A stretch of DNA of 64,000 nt, taken from NCBI RefSeq assembly GCF_030545015.1, contig NZ_CP120653.1, positions 1,922,001 to 1,986,000 on the forward strand, given 5' to 3'. The number at the start of each line of letters is the position of its first letter. The stretch's first letter is position 1. This DNA is from Myroides sp. JBRI-B21084 (GTDB lineage: Bacteria > Bacteroidota > Bacteroidia > Flavobacteriales > Flavobacteriaceae). Under the pieces are notes generated by a model. The model worked only from the letters and a program-made list of their open reading frames with translations. It was not told the DNA's origin and ran no database searches. Positions 53,619 to 61,905 of the stretch are shown piece after piece. The position numbers were made by a program, and so were the translations under genes.

Positions 53619-54290
53619 TTAATTTGTTTTAATTGAAATGTTGTTTTTTATAAAAGCAGGTTCATTTTTTATGAATGATTTAGACATTATTACTGCCCCA
53701 AAAACTATTAAAACAATACAACTAATTTTTTTAACCTTTAAAATGTTTTGTGGTGTTAATTTGTTTTTTAGTTGTTTAGCTAACAGCATTTTAAAAATAT
53801 CGGTTAATAAATACGACCCAATTACAAATGTAAAAAAGTTAATCATTTTGCCGTGATGCATTTCTAACTGCGGACCAATGGTAATTATAATAGCTAGCCA
53901 AAACCCTAAAACTCCAACGTTTATAAAATTCAACAAAAAACCTTTAGCAAATAGCGAAAAATAATTGTTTTTGTATGAATTAGCTTCAATATGAATTTCA
54001 GCTTTTTTCAGCTTTTGAAGTCTTATAAACGAAATTAACCCGTAGGTAATCATAATCATTCCACCAAAAAGAAACAAAGCAGGATCGTCTTTAATGCGGT
54101 TAATAAGTTGAAAACTACTAAAATAAGCAATTAGTATAAAACAAATATCGGCAATAATTACACCAATATCAAAAGTTAAAGCTGCTTTAAATCCTTTGGT
54201 AATGCTGGTTTCAATTAATATAAAAAATACAGGCCCAATCATAAAACTGAGAAAAAAACCGAGCGATATTCCTGTAAAAAATAAATCCAT
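53619..54290 (-). CDS. LysE-family amino acid exporter
   Basis: A 223-residue membrane protein with six helices and the LysE/RhtB fold pattern: FFLSFMIGPVFFILIETSIT at the N-terminus (the conserved GP motif), AALTFDIGVIIADICFIL, and KGFLLNFINVGVLGFW in the middle. LysE family members export amino acids or related compounds; the substrate is unknown. It lies 28 bp after rnr. Confidence 0.88.
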   Translation of the reverse strand: MDLFFTGISLGFFLSFMIGPVFFILIETSITKGFKAALTFDIGVIIADICFILIAYFSSFQLINRIKDDPALFLFGGMIMITYGLISFIRLQKLKKAEIHIEANSYKNNYFSLFAKGFLLNFINVGVLGFWLAIIITIGPQLEMHHGKMINFFTFVIGSYLLTDIFKMLLAKQLKNKLTPQNILKVKKISCIVLIVFGAVIMSKSFIKNEPAFIKNNISIKTN

Positions 54291-54318
54291 TTATGTTTTT
54301 TAAACCAAAAAAAGTTTT

Positions 54319-56499
54319 TTAGTTTGCTTTTTTAATATATGTAAAATCTAATTGTTTTTTAACCAAGTCGGCGTTTTTAACTTTAACAACCACTTCGTCA
54401 CCTAATTGTAAAATGTTTTTAGTTACTTCGCCAACCAAAGCATATTGTTGTTCGTCAAAGGTATAATAATCATCTTTAATTTCACGTATGCGCACCATAC
54501 CTTCGCATTTGTTTTCAACAATTTCAACATAAATTCCCCATTCGGTAACGCCTGAAATTACGCCTAAAAACTCTTGATCTTTATGGTTTTGCATGTATTT
54601 TACTTGCATGTATTTTATGCTGTCACGTTCGGCATTAGCAGCTAAATTTTCCATTTGTGAGCAATGTACACATTTGTCTTCATACACTTCTTCATCGGCA
54701 GATTTGGCTCCGTCTAAATAGCTTTGCAACAAACGGTGTACCATCACATCGGGATAGCGACGAATAGGCGATGTAAAATGCGAGTAATAATCAAACGCCA
54801 AACCATAATGTCCAATGTTTTGTGTAGAATATGCAGCTTTACTCATACTGCGAATGGTTAAAGTATCAACTAAATTTTGTTCTTTTTTACCATTTACATC
54901 GCTTAAAAGTTTATTTAACGATTGTGAAATGGTATTTTTAGATTTAAAATTAATACCGTAACCAAATTTAGAAATAACTGTTTGTAAATTGAATAATTTA
55001 TCTTGATCTGGTTCATCGTGAATACGGTAAATAAAGGTCTTTTTTTGTTTTCCGATAAATTCTGAAACCTTGCGGTTAGCCAACAACATAAATTCTTCAA
55101 TTAAATGGTTGGCATCTTTAGAAACTTTAAAATACACGCCGGTAGGTTCGTCGTTTTCATCTAAATGAAACTTAACTTCAACTTTATCAAACGAAATAGC
55201 GCCAGCGTCCATGCGTTTCGCACGTAGTTTTTTAGCTAAATCGTTCATTGTTAAAATGGCATTTACAATAGGTTCATCAACGGTTTGGTTTTCGTTGGTT
55301 AGTGATATTTCTGCAGGTATTTGGTTCGATTTTGTTTCGATAATTACCTGAGCTTCTTCATAAGCAAAACGTTTGTCTGAATAAATGACCGTTCTACCAA
55401 ACCACGAGTTTACAATTTCGGCTTTATTATTTAGTTCAAATACGGCCGAAAAGGTATATTTTTCTTCGTTAGGGCGCAATGAACAAGCAAAGTTTGATAA
55501 AACTTCGGGCAACATTGGCACCACCCGATCTACCAAGTAAATAGATGTGGCGCGGTTGTAGGCTTCCTCGTCTAAAACAGTTCCTTCTTGTAAGTAATGG
55601 GAAACATCGGCAATATGTACACCAATTTCGTAGTTTCCGTTTTCTAATATTTGAAACGAAAGCGCATCGTCAAAATCTTTAGCATCGCGTGGGTCAATAG
55701 TAAAGGTTAATACATTGCGCATATCGCGGCGTTTTGCAATTTCTTCTTGTGTAATAGATGTATCTAATTTTTGCGCATATGCTTCAACATCAACAGGAAA
55801 ATCGGTAGGCAAACCGTATTCTGCCAAAATAGCGTGCATTTCGGTATTATGTTCACCAGGTTTTCCTAAAACCTTAATAACTTGCCCGTATGGATTGTTA
55901 GCTTTTTCGGGCCAATCGGTCATTTTAACTAAAACCACATCGCCGTTTTCAGCATCGCCAAATTTTTCTTTAGGAATAAATAAATCCACGTACATTTTAG
56001 GATTTGCAGTAACTACAAAGGCAAAGGTGCCGTGCATTTGTATTACGCCCACAAATTCATCGCGTTTACGTTCTATAATTTCAATAACTTCGGCTTCGGG
56101 TTTTTTACCCTTGCGTTTATTGTACACGTAAGCTTTCACTTTATCGCCGTGTAAGGCTTTGTTTAAATTATTTGTAGGTATAAACGGATCTTCGGTAAAT
56201 TCTGAACTAACAAAATAAGCCGCTTTTCGGGCTGTCATGTCAATGGTGCCTTCAAAATAGCTTGATTGTTCTACAATACGAAACTTGCCACGCTCTACTT
56301 CTTCTATTTTTTGTTTTGAAATTAAATACTTTAATTCTTTTATAATTTCGTTTCGTCCTTTGGTATCGGTAACTTCAAAAACAGCAGCTATTTGTTTGTA
56401 ATTAAAAGTTTTAGAACTGTTTTGTGAAAGTAATTTTAAAATTTTTGCAGAGTAATCTTTGCCTGTTTTTTTATGAAATTTTTTAATTTTCTTTGTCAT
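54319..56499 (-). CDS. rnr: Ribonuclease R
   Basis: A 726-residue 3'-5' exoribonuclease of the RNase II/R family. Domains in order: N-terminal winged-helix (about 1-70), cold-shock-like domains (70-245), the catalytic RNB domain (about 250-590) with FTIDPRDAKDFDDALSF supplying the metal-binding aspartates and HYGLAFDYYSHFTSPIRRYPD, and a C-terminal S1 domain (about 640-722). RNase R degrades structured RNA and takes part in rRNA quality control. Normal length for Bacteroidota. It heads the rnr-lysE-lipoprotein cluster. Confidence 0.96.
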   Translation of the reverse strand: MTKKIKKFHKKTGKDYSAKILKLLSQNSSKTFNYKQIAAVFEVTDTKGRNEIIKELKYLISKQKIEEVERGKFRIVEQSSYFEGTIDMTARKAAYFVSSEFTEDPFIPTNNLNKALHGDKVKAYVYNKRKGKKPEAEVIEIIERKRDEFVGVIQMHGTFAFVVTANPKMYVDLFIPKEKFGDAENGDVVLVKMTDWPEKANNPYGQVIKVLGKPGEHNTEMHAILAEYGLPTDFPVDVEAYAQKLDTSITQEEIAKRRDMRNVLTFTIDPRDAKDFDDALSFQILENGNYEIGVHIADVSHYLQEGTVLDEEAYNRATSIYLVDRVVPMLPEVLSNFACSLRPNEEKYTFSAVFELNNKAEIVNSWFGRTVIYSDKRFAYEEAQVIIETKSNQIPAEISLTNENQTVDEPIVNAILTMNDLAKKLRAKRMDAGAISFDKVEVKFHLDENDEPTGVYFKVSKDANHLIEEFMLLANRKVSEFIGKQKKTFIYRIHDEPDQDKLFNLQTVISKFGYGINFKSKNTISQSLNKLLSDVNGKKEQNLVDTLTIRSMSKAAYSTQNIGHYGLAFDYYSHFTSPIRRYPDVMVHRLLQSYLDGAKSADEEVYEDKCVHCSQMENLAANAERDSIKYMQVKYMQNHKDQEFLGVISGVTEWGIYVEIVENKCEGMVRIREIKDDYYTFDEQQYALVGEVTKNILQLGDEVVVKVKNADLVKKQLDFTYIKKAN

Positions 56500-56598
56500 A
56501 AATAATTTTTGTTAAGCTTAAAGCTTAAAATACTTATTAAAGGTATGAAAATATTGTGGTAGTAATGTAAAATTTGTTTTAAATATTGGTTTTTGCTA

Positions 56599-57111
56599 TT
56601 ACGTTGTTATCCATTTGTGTTCAAAAGTTGTAGCATCAAGTAAAGGAACTTGTAGATATTTTGCAATTTGTTTTGAGCAAAAAATAGCATGATTAAGGTG
56701 GTTTATTTCAATTTGAAACAATATAAAATGACCATAATCATTAAAAATGGTTATTTCATAAACGTAAAAGTATGAATAGTTGTAATTAACCTCTTCTGGT
56801 GCGTATTGTGTTTTTTTTGCTTTAAAAAGCGATAAGTACTGAACATTTGGTAGCGTTTGCCAATTTGTTTGATAAAATTTTAAATTAAATATTGAGCGAA
56901 ACATTCTATATTCATTATTTTTTTTATCAAATTCAATGCCTTTTTCAATCAATAAAAAAGGTAGATTAATTAATATAGCTATTGCAAAAACTAAGCATAA
57001 TGTTTCATTTCTAAAAATTCCAAAAAAAAGTAAAATCAAACATAAAGCCAATAATACTACAGAAAAAGTGATAATTTGTTTTGAATTTTTATCGTAAATA
57101 ACGTTTAACAT
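56599..57111 (-). CDS. Hypothetical membrane protein, 170 residues
   Basis: Two adjacent membrane helices (about 12-34 and 37-55) are followed by a soluble domain with beta character (LPNVQYLSLFKAKKTQYAPE, YVYEITIFNDYGHFILFQIE). This resembles small PH-like membrane proteins, but I do not recognise a family. The ATG at 57111 is chosen; the reading from 57210 would run into the rpiB promoter region. Confidence 0.7.
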   Translation of the reverse strand: MLNVIYDKNSKQIITFSVVLLALCLILLFFGIFRNETLCLVFAIAILINLPFLLIEKGIEFDKKNNEYRMFRSIFNLKFYQTNWQTLPNVQYLSLFKAKKTQYAPEEVNYNYSYFYVYEITIFNDYGHFILFQIEINHLNHAIFCSKQIAKYLQVPLLDATTFEHKWITT

Positions 57112-57215
57112 TTCAAAAAGTGTTTTATCAAATATAATATTAAATTCATAAATTTTAAATATTTCAAAAACATCAAAATAAGTATATTTGCACAAACAAT
57201 ACAACAACAATTAAT

Positions 57216-57647
57216 ATGAAAATAGCAATAGGAAACGATCACGCAGGACCAGAATACAAAAAAGCCATTGTACAAATGTTGCAACAAAAAGGTTTTGAAG
57301 TGGTTAATTACGGTACCGATACTTTTGATAGTGTTGATTACCCCGATTTTGGGCACAAAGTAGCACAAGATGTTGAAGATAAAAAAGTAGATTTTGGTAT
57401 TGTAATTTGCGGTTCGGGCAACGGTATTGCTATGAGTGCAAACAAACACCAAGGCGTGCGTTGTGCGTTGTGTTGGACAAAAGAAATTGCTGTTTTGGCA
57501 CGCCAGCATAATAACGCTAATGTTATTTCTATCCCAGCGCGTTTTACTGCTATTCCGCAAGTTTTAGAAATGATTGATGCTTTTTTAACTACCGAATTTG
57601 AAGGTGGACGCCACGAAACGCGTGTTAATAAAATTGCTTGTAGTTAA
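57216..57647 (+). CDS. rpiB: Ribose-5-phosphate isomerase B
   Basis: A 143-residue RpiB/LacAB family isomerase that interconverts ribose 5-phosphate and ribulose 5-phosphate. The N-terminal GNDHAG holds His9, catalytic Cys65 is in VICGSGNGIAMSANK, and the end has FEGGRHETRVNKI. Normal length. TATATTTG at 57183-57190 is a likely -7 element. A terminator follows. Confidence 0.96.
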   Translation: MKIAIGNDHAGPEYKKAIVQMLQQKGFEVVNYGTDTFDSVDYPDFGHKVAQDVEDKKVDFGIVICGSGNGIAMSANKHQGVRCALCWTKEIAVLARQHNNANVISIPARFTAIPQVLEMIDAFLTTEFEGGRHETRVNKIACS

Positions 57648-57674
57648 TTTTGTTATTCCTTATAAATATTGATA

Positions 57675-57694
57675 TCCGAGAATTTTTTCTCGGA
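57675..57694 (+). terminator. Terminator of rpiB
   Basis: Stem TCCGAGAA with TTCTCGGA, TTTT loop, then a T run. Confidence 0.9.
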
Positions 57695-57699
57695 TTTTT

Positions 57700-57978
57700 T
57701 TATAGTAAAAACTTCTTTTTATAAATTCCGAAAAAGAATAAAATTTGTAAAATAACAATGGCATAAAACCACAGTTTAAAACTCAGCTTTTTGGTTTTAT
57801 GATTATACTTTTGCATACCAATATAAGCACCTAAAGTGCCACCAAAAGCAGCAATAGTTAACAGGTTTTTTTCAGAAATACGCTGTTTGCCTTTAATTGC
57901 TCGTTGCTTATCTAAATGATACAAGCTAAAGGCAATGTAGTTCACAATGATTAAGTATATAAATAGAAACTTTGTCAT
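57700..57978 (-). CDS. DUF1294 membrane protein
   Basis: A 92-residue protein with two or three membrane helices and the DUF1294 signature: NYIAFSLYHLDKQRA, RISEKNLLTIAAFGGTLGAY and KYNHKTKK. Function unknown. It lies 2 bp downstream of higA, probably in the same transcript. Confidence 0.88.
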   Translation of the reverse strand: MTKFLFIYLIIVNYIAFSLYHLDKQRAIKGKQRISEKNLLTIAAFGGTLGAYIGMQKYNHKTKKLSFKLWFYAIVILQILFFFGIYKKKFLL

Positions 57979-57980
57979 TT

Positions 57981-58346
57981 TTAAACTCCTAATACAATAG
58001 CAGGATCAATATCTAATTTCATACTAATTTCACGCGCCACGTTTAAAGGTGGTTCGCTTTTTCCGTTAAGGTATTCGCTAACGCGCGATGTACTTACACC
58101 TAATAATTCAGATAAGCGTTTTTGGTTTAAACCTTTTTCGTACATTCTTAATTTAATAACTTCAATCAAAGTAGGTTGTGTTAAAGGATCGTGTTTTTCT
58201 TCGTAATCGGCTACTAAATCAGTAAGTAAATCCAATTCAATAAAATTAGGGTCATCAGGTAAGGTTTCATTATTAACAATTTTTAATAATTCTTCCAAAC
58301 GCAAACAAACAGCCTTGTATTCTTTTTGTGTTTCAATTGTTCTCAT
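57981..58346 (-). CDS. higA: HigA-type antitoxin with HTH
   Basis: A 121-residue antitoxin. The N-terminal part is acidic and helical (KEYKAVCLRLEELLKIV, DLLTDLVADYEEKHDP); the C-terminal part is a Cro/C1-type helix-turn-helix with LNQKRLSELLGVSTSRVSEY and LNGKSEPPLNVAREISMKL. It should bind and neutralise the upstream toxin and repress the operon. It follows the toxin gene with a 2-bp gap, the HigBA order. Confidence 0.88.
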   Translation of the reverse strand: MRTIETQKEYKAVCLRLEELLKIVNNETLPDDPNFIELDLLTDLVADYEEKHDPLTQPTLIEVIKLRMYEKGLNQKRLSELLGVSTSRVSEYLNGKSEPPLNVAREISMKLDIDPAIVLGV

Positions 58347-58348
58347 AG

Positions 58349-58642
58349 TTAAATGTTTAAACAGTTGGTTTTGTCATATGTAGCATGTGTTCCAATAAAA
58401 CGTATATAAACTTTTTTCGATGCATAAATTACTATAGCAACTAAACGGTAATCGTTACCTTTAATGTTAAAAACAAAACGATTGTTACCAATATAAGCAG
58501 CTGTAGCAAAGGTTTGCTTAAGTTCGTTTAAATTATTCCATTCACTTCTTTTAGTTTTAAAATACCAATCACGTAAGGCAACATCCGCATCAGCGTGTTT
58601 ATCAACAAACAGTTTAATTTTTGAAAAAGTTACTATACGCAT
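58349..58642 (-). CDS. higB: HigB-type mRNA interferase toxin
   Basis: A 97-residue toxin of the HigB/RelE superfamily. Family blocks are HADADVALRDWYFKTKRSEW, LKQTFATAAYIGNNRFVFNI and KGNDYRLVAIVIYASKKVYI with the final RFIGTHATYDK. Members cut mRNA on the ribosome. The ATG at 58642 gives the standard N-terminus MRIVTFSKI; the longer reading to 58705 would cover the promoter. Confidence 0.92.
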   Translation of the reverse strand: MRIVTFSKIKLFVDKHADADVALRDWYFKTKRSEWNNLNELKQTFATAAYIGNNRFVFNIKGNDYRLVAIVIYASKKVYIRFIGTHATYDKTNCLNI

Positions 58643-58660
58643 AGTTAAGTAATTTAAGTA

Positions 58661-58690
58661 CAAAGTTATTTGTTTTGAATAACAATACAA
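58661..58690 (-). promoter_or_regulatory. Predicted promoter of higBA
   Basis: Minus-strand TTG (58690-58688), 19-bp spacer, TAACTTTG (58668-58661), 18 bp before the toxin start. It matches the Bacteroidota consensus. Confidence 0.7.
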
Positions 58691-58767
58691 AGTTTTGTAA
58701 AACAAAATGTTTTTAAATTCAAAAAATTATTTTAAAGGTACTATTTTTGTGCTTTAAAACGTAAACA

Positions 58768-60894
58768 ATGAATATCGTTCAATATATAAAGGAAAAAGTA
58801 ACAGTTTCCGATAAATCCATACAAAACACTTTAGAATTATTTGCACAAGATTGCACCATACCCTTTATTGCACGCTACCGTAAAGATGCAACAGGTAATT
58901 TGGATGAGGTGCAAATTGAACAAATTTTTAAATTATCGAATCAATTTGAAGCAATTGTAAAGCGCAAAGAAGCCGTATTAGCATCTATTGAAGAACAAGG
59001 CCAACTTAACGATATTTTAAAAGAAAAAATTTCACAAAGTTTTGATTTGGTTGAAATTGAAGATTTGTACCTTCCTTTTAAAAAGAAACGCAAAACAAAA
59101 GCCGATGTTGCCCGTGAAGCTGGTTTAGAGCCTTTGGCAAAAATAATTATGTCGCAAAATGTAAGTGATTTAGAGTTTACAGCAGAAAAATATTTAAATA
59201 GTAAAGTTTTTTCTGCCGAAGACGCTTTACAAGGTGCCCGCGATATTATTGCCGAATGGGTGAATGAAAATATTTACGTTCGAAAAGCACTTCGAAGAAA
59301 ATTTCAGCGTCAAGCCGAAATTTCAACTAAAATCATAAAAGCCAAAAAAGACGATGAGGGAGCACAAAAGTTTCATCAGTATTTTGATTGGAACGAACCT
59401 TTATTTAAAGCACCTGCACACCGATTATTGGCCATGTTACGTGCAACAAATGAGGGTTATGTGAAATTAAATGTAAGTATTGATAAAACCGAAGCCACCA
59501 CTTTTATAGAGGATACCGTAATAAAAAATAAAAAGCACGAAACAGCAGAACAAATTGCAAAAGCAATTGCCGATGCCTACAAACGTTTGTTAGAACCCGC
59601 TTTGGCAAACGAAGTATTGCAAGAATACAAACTAAAAGCCGATTTGCAATCAATTGGTGTTTTTTCAGAAAATTTAACGCAATTGTTGTTATCGGCACCA
59701 TTGGGTGAAAAGCGCGTTATGGGTATTGACCCCGGTTTTAAAACAGGTTGTAAAGTTGTTTGTATCGATGAAAACGGAAATTTACTTTACAACGAAACCA
59801 TTTTTCCGCATGCACCTCAAAAAGATATTGCTATGGCAACAAAAAAAGTGCGTTCAATGGCAAATTCATATAAAATTGATGCGGTTGCTATTGGTAACGG
59901 AACTGCGAGTCGCGAAACCGAGTTTTTTATTAAAAAAGTTGCTTTTGATAAACCTGTTCAAGTTTTTGTGGTAAGTGAGGCAGGTGCATCGGTTTATTCA
60001 GCTTCAAAAATTGCTCGCGACGAGTTTCCTACTTACGATGTAACGGTTCGTGGTGCCGTTTCTATTGGTCGCCGATTACAAGATCCGTTGGCAGAATTGG
60101 TTAAAATCGATCCAAAATCAATTGGTGTAGGGCAATATCAGCACGATGTAGATCAAACGTTATTAAAAAATGAATTAGACCAAGTGGTGGTGCGTAGTGT
60201 TAATAAGGTAGGTATTAATTTAAATACAGCTAGTAAAGCGTTGTTAAGTTATGTGTCGGGGATTGGCGAAAAATTGGCTGAAAATATTGTGAATTATCGT
60301 GCCGAAAATGGCGCATTTATAAATAGAAACGATTTAAAAAACGTACCACGTTTGGGCGATAAAGCGTACCAACAAGCTGCTGCATTTGTGCGTATTGTTA
60401 ACGGTAATTTTGTGTTAGATAACTCTGCAGTTCACCCTGAAGCATATGGTTTGGTTGAAAAAATAGCTAAAGATTTAAAAGTAAATACTAATGATTTAAT
60501 TGGTAACAAAGCGTTAATTGATAAAATTGATATTCAAAAATACATTTCCGATAAATTTGGTGTGCATTACATTACCGATTTGTTGAAAGAATTAGAAAAA
60601 CCTGGTCTTGATCCACGAAAACTTACAAAAGTATTAGAATTTGATGCGCAGTTAAAAACTATTGATCAGGTAGTTATAGGTAAAGTGTATAATGGTATCA
60701 TTAACAATATTACCAATTTTGGTTGTTTTGTTGATATTGGTATTAAAGAAAGTGGTTTGGTACATATTTCACAGGTTAAAGCAGAATTTGTTTCAGATAT
60801 TAATCAAGTTGTAAAGTTGCATCAGCATGTGCAAGTGAAAGTTTTAGAGGTAGACTTGCAGAAAAAGCGTTTGCAATTAACTATGATTTTGTAA
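58768..60894 (+). CDS. tex: Tex-family RNA-binding transcription accessory protein
   Basis: A 708-residue Tex protein. Domains in order: N-terminal HTH-like helical region with IPFIARYRKDATGNLDEVQI (about 30-55), the YqgF/RNase H-like domain (about 320-450, VMGIDPGFKTGCKVVCID), helix-hairpin-helix segments (about 490-560, LNTASKALLSYVSGIGEKLA) and an S1 domain (about 635-708, GKVYNGIINNITNFGCFVDI). Tex binds nucleic acids and affects transcription of some genes; its mechanism is still not clear. Slightly shorter than some homologues because the tail after S1 is absent. TATTTTTG at 58742-58749 is a possible -7 element. Confidence 0.95.
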   Translation: MNIVQYIKEKVTVSDKSIQNTLELFAQDCTIPFIARYRKDATGNLDEVQIEQIFKLSNQFEAIVKRKEAVLASIEEQGQLNDILKEKISQSFDLVEIEDLYLPFKKKRKTKADVAREAGLEPLAKIIMSQNVSDLEFTAEKYLNSKVFSAEDALQGARDIIAEWVNENIYVRKALRRKFQRQAEISTKIIKAKKDDEGAQKFHQYFDWNEPLFKAPAHRLLAMLRATNEGYVKLNVSIDKTEATTFIEDTVIKNKKHETAEQIAKAIADAYKRLLEPALANEVLQEYKLKADLQSIGVFSENLTQLLLSAPLGEKRVMGIDPGFKTGCKVVCIDENGNLLYNETIFPHAPQKDIAMATKKVRSMANSYKIDAVAIGNGTASRETEFFIKKVAFDKPVQVFVVSEAGASVYSASKIARDEFPTYDVTVRGAVSIGRRLQDPLAELVKIDPKSIGVGQYQHDVDQTLLKNELDQVVVRSVNKVGINLNTASKALLSYVSGIGEKLAENIVNYRAENGAFINRNDLKNVPRLGDKAYQQAAAFVRIVNGNFVLDNSAVHPEAYGLVEKIAKDLKVNTNDLIGNKALIDKIDIQKYISDKFGVHYITDLLKELEKPGLDPRKLTKVLEFDAQLKTIDQVVIGKVYNGIINNITNFGCFVDIGIKESGLVHISQVKAEFVSDINQVVKLHQHVQVKVLEVDLQKKRLQLTMIL

Positions 60895-61249
60895 AAAAAA
60901 GTAGAAATTATACACAATTCGGGTATTTTAATATACAACTATAACATATTTGTGTTATATTTGTGATAGAAATAATAATTTATGTTTTGCTTAAGTTATT
61001 GAATATAAGTGTTTTTAATTGTTTTTTGCTTTTTTTAACGATTAATAGGTTTTTGGTATCTTTTTTGAATTATACTTTTTGAAAAAGAAAATAACCTAGA
61101 AAAAGTTAGAAGTTTAAAAATTGTTATGAAAAAGAAAATAACCTTATAAACGGAAACTGTTAAAAAAAATTGTTATGAAAAAGAATTCAATTAGTTGTTA
61201 TAATTGATTGATTAAAAGAAAGTAGTGTTTTTATTATGTTTTATAAGGG
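60895..61249. other. Gene-free region with short direct repeats
   Basis: No protein gene is evident. GAAAAAGAAAATAACCT occurs at 61081 and again at 61128 (47 bp apart), and TTGTTATGAAAAAGAA occurs near 61121 and again near 61170. Two ATGs in these repeats open ORFs of 7 and 10 codons. TATATTTG at 60956-60963 is a possible -7 element. A terminator follows at 61250, so a short noncoding transcript is possible. Confidence 0.4.
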
Positions 61250-61279
61250 ATACCCGTCTGAATTTTTTCAGGCGGGTAT
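61250..61279 (+). terminator. Orphan terminator after the tex spacer
   Basis: A 13-bp stem (61250-61262 with 61267-61279, one G-T pair) and a TTTT loop, 355 bp beyond the tex stop. It could end a long tex 3' UTR or a separate small RNA. Confidence 0.75.
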
Positions 61280-61314
61280 TTAATTTTAAGTAATTCCGTT
61301 TTTAAAATCAAAAA

Positions 61315-61339
61315 AAAAGATGCAAAAAATGCATCTTTT
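61315..61339 (-). terminator. Terminator of the tatA genes
   Basis: Leftward, AAAAGATGCA pairs with TGCATCTTTT (10 bp), followed by a run of T, just after the first tatA stop. Confidence 0.88.
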
Positions 61340-61342
61340 AAA

Positions 61343-61537
61343 TTATTCTGCGTTTGTTTCAGAATCATTCTTTTTGTTAGGATTTGTAGTTGCTCCACTG
61401 TTATCCTTAGAAGCGTCTTTAAATTCTTTAATACCAGAGCCTAAACCTTTCATTAATTCAGGAATTTTTTTTCCTCCAAATATTAAAAGTATAACAGCAA
61501 CTATTAAAATTATTTCGGTTGTACCAAGTTTACCCAT
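61343..61537 (-). CDS. tatA: Tat protein translocase subunit TatA/E (copy 1)
   Basis: A 64-residue TatA. A short N-terminus (MGKLGTTE), one membrane helix (about 8-20, [20 protein letters not shown]), the conserved FGxxxIPEL hinge and the amphipathic helix ([14 protein letters not shown]), with a polar tail. TatA forms the Tat pore that exports folded proteins; the ferritin-like Tat lipoprotein at 33191 is a candidate client. It lies 11 bp downstream of a second tatA. Confidence 0.93.
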   Translation of the reverse strand: MGKLGTTEIILIVAVILLIFGGKKIPELMKGLGSGIKEFKDASKDNSGATTNPNKKNDSETNAE

Positions 61538-61548
61538 TTTAATTTTTT

Positions 61549-61734
61549 TTATTTAGATTGATCTTTATTTTGTTCATCTTTAGATGCATTTTTAAATTCT
61601 TTAATACCAGATCCAAATCCGCGCATTAATTCGGGAATTTTTTTACCGCCAAACATAAGCAAAACCACTGCAACAATCAGTATTATTTGCCAAAGCGATA
61701 CCGTTCCTAAAAACACAACTAAAAAATTCATCAC
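61549..61734 (-). CDS. tatA: Tat protein translocase subunit TatA/E (copy 2)
   Basis: A 61-residue TatA paralogue with the same core ([20 protein letters not shown] and [14 protein letters not shown]) but a longer hydrophobic N-terminus ([16 protein letters not shown]). Two adjacent tatA-like genes without tatB or tatC nearby occur in Bacteroidota. TATCTTTG on the minus strand (61765-61758) is a possible -7 element. Confidence 0.92.
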   Translation of the reverse strand: MMNFLVVFLGTVSLWQIILIVAVVLLMFGGKKIPELMRGFGSGIKEFKNASKDEQNKDQSK

Positions 61735-61905
61735 TTAAAATTTAATATTAAGTAAAGCAAAGATATAACTTTTTTAACCGAAGTTATTTTATTATTTTGT
61801 AATTTTTAACACTACCAAATGTTAATATTTAAACATAAAACTTTTACACGCTTTATTGTTTTATTAAATTGGTAAGTCCGATTTTTGTAAATTAAAAAAC
61901 ATAAC

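Noticed and set aside
53638..53856. Plus-strand ORF opposite the LysE gene
   Set aside because: It is antisense to a well-supported membrane protein and has no start context or homology.
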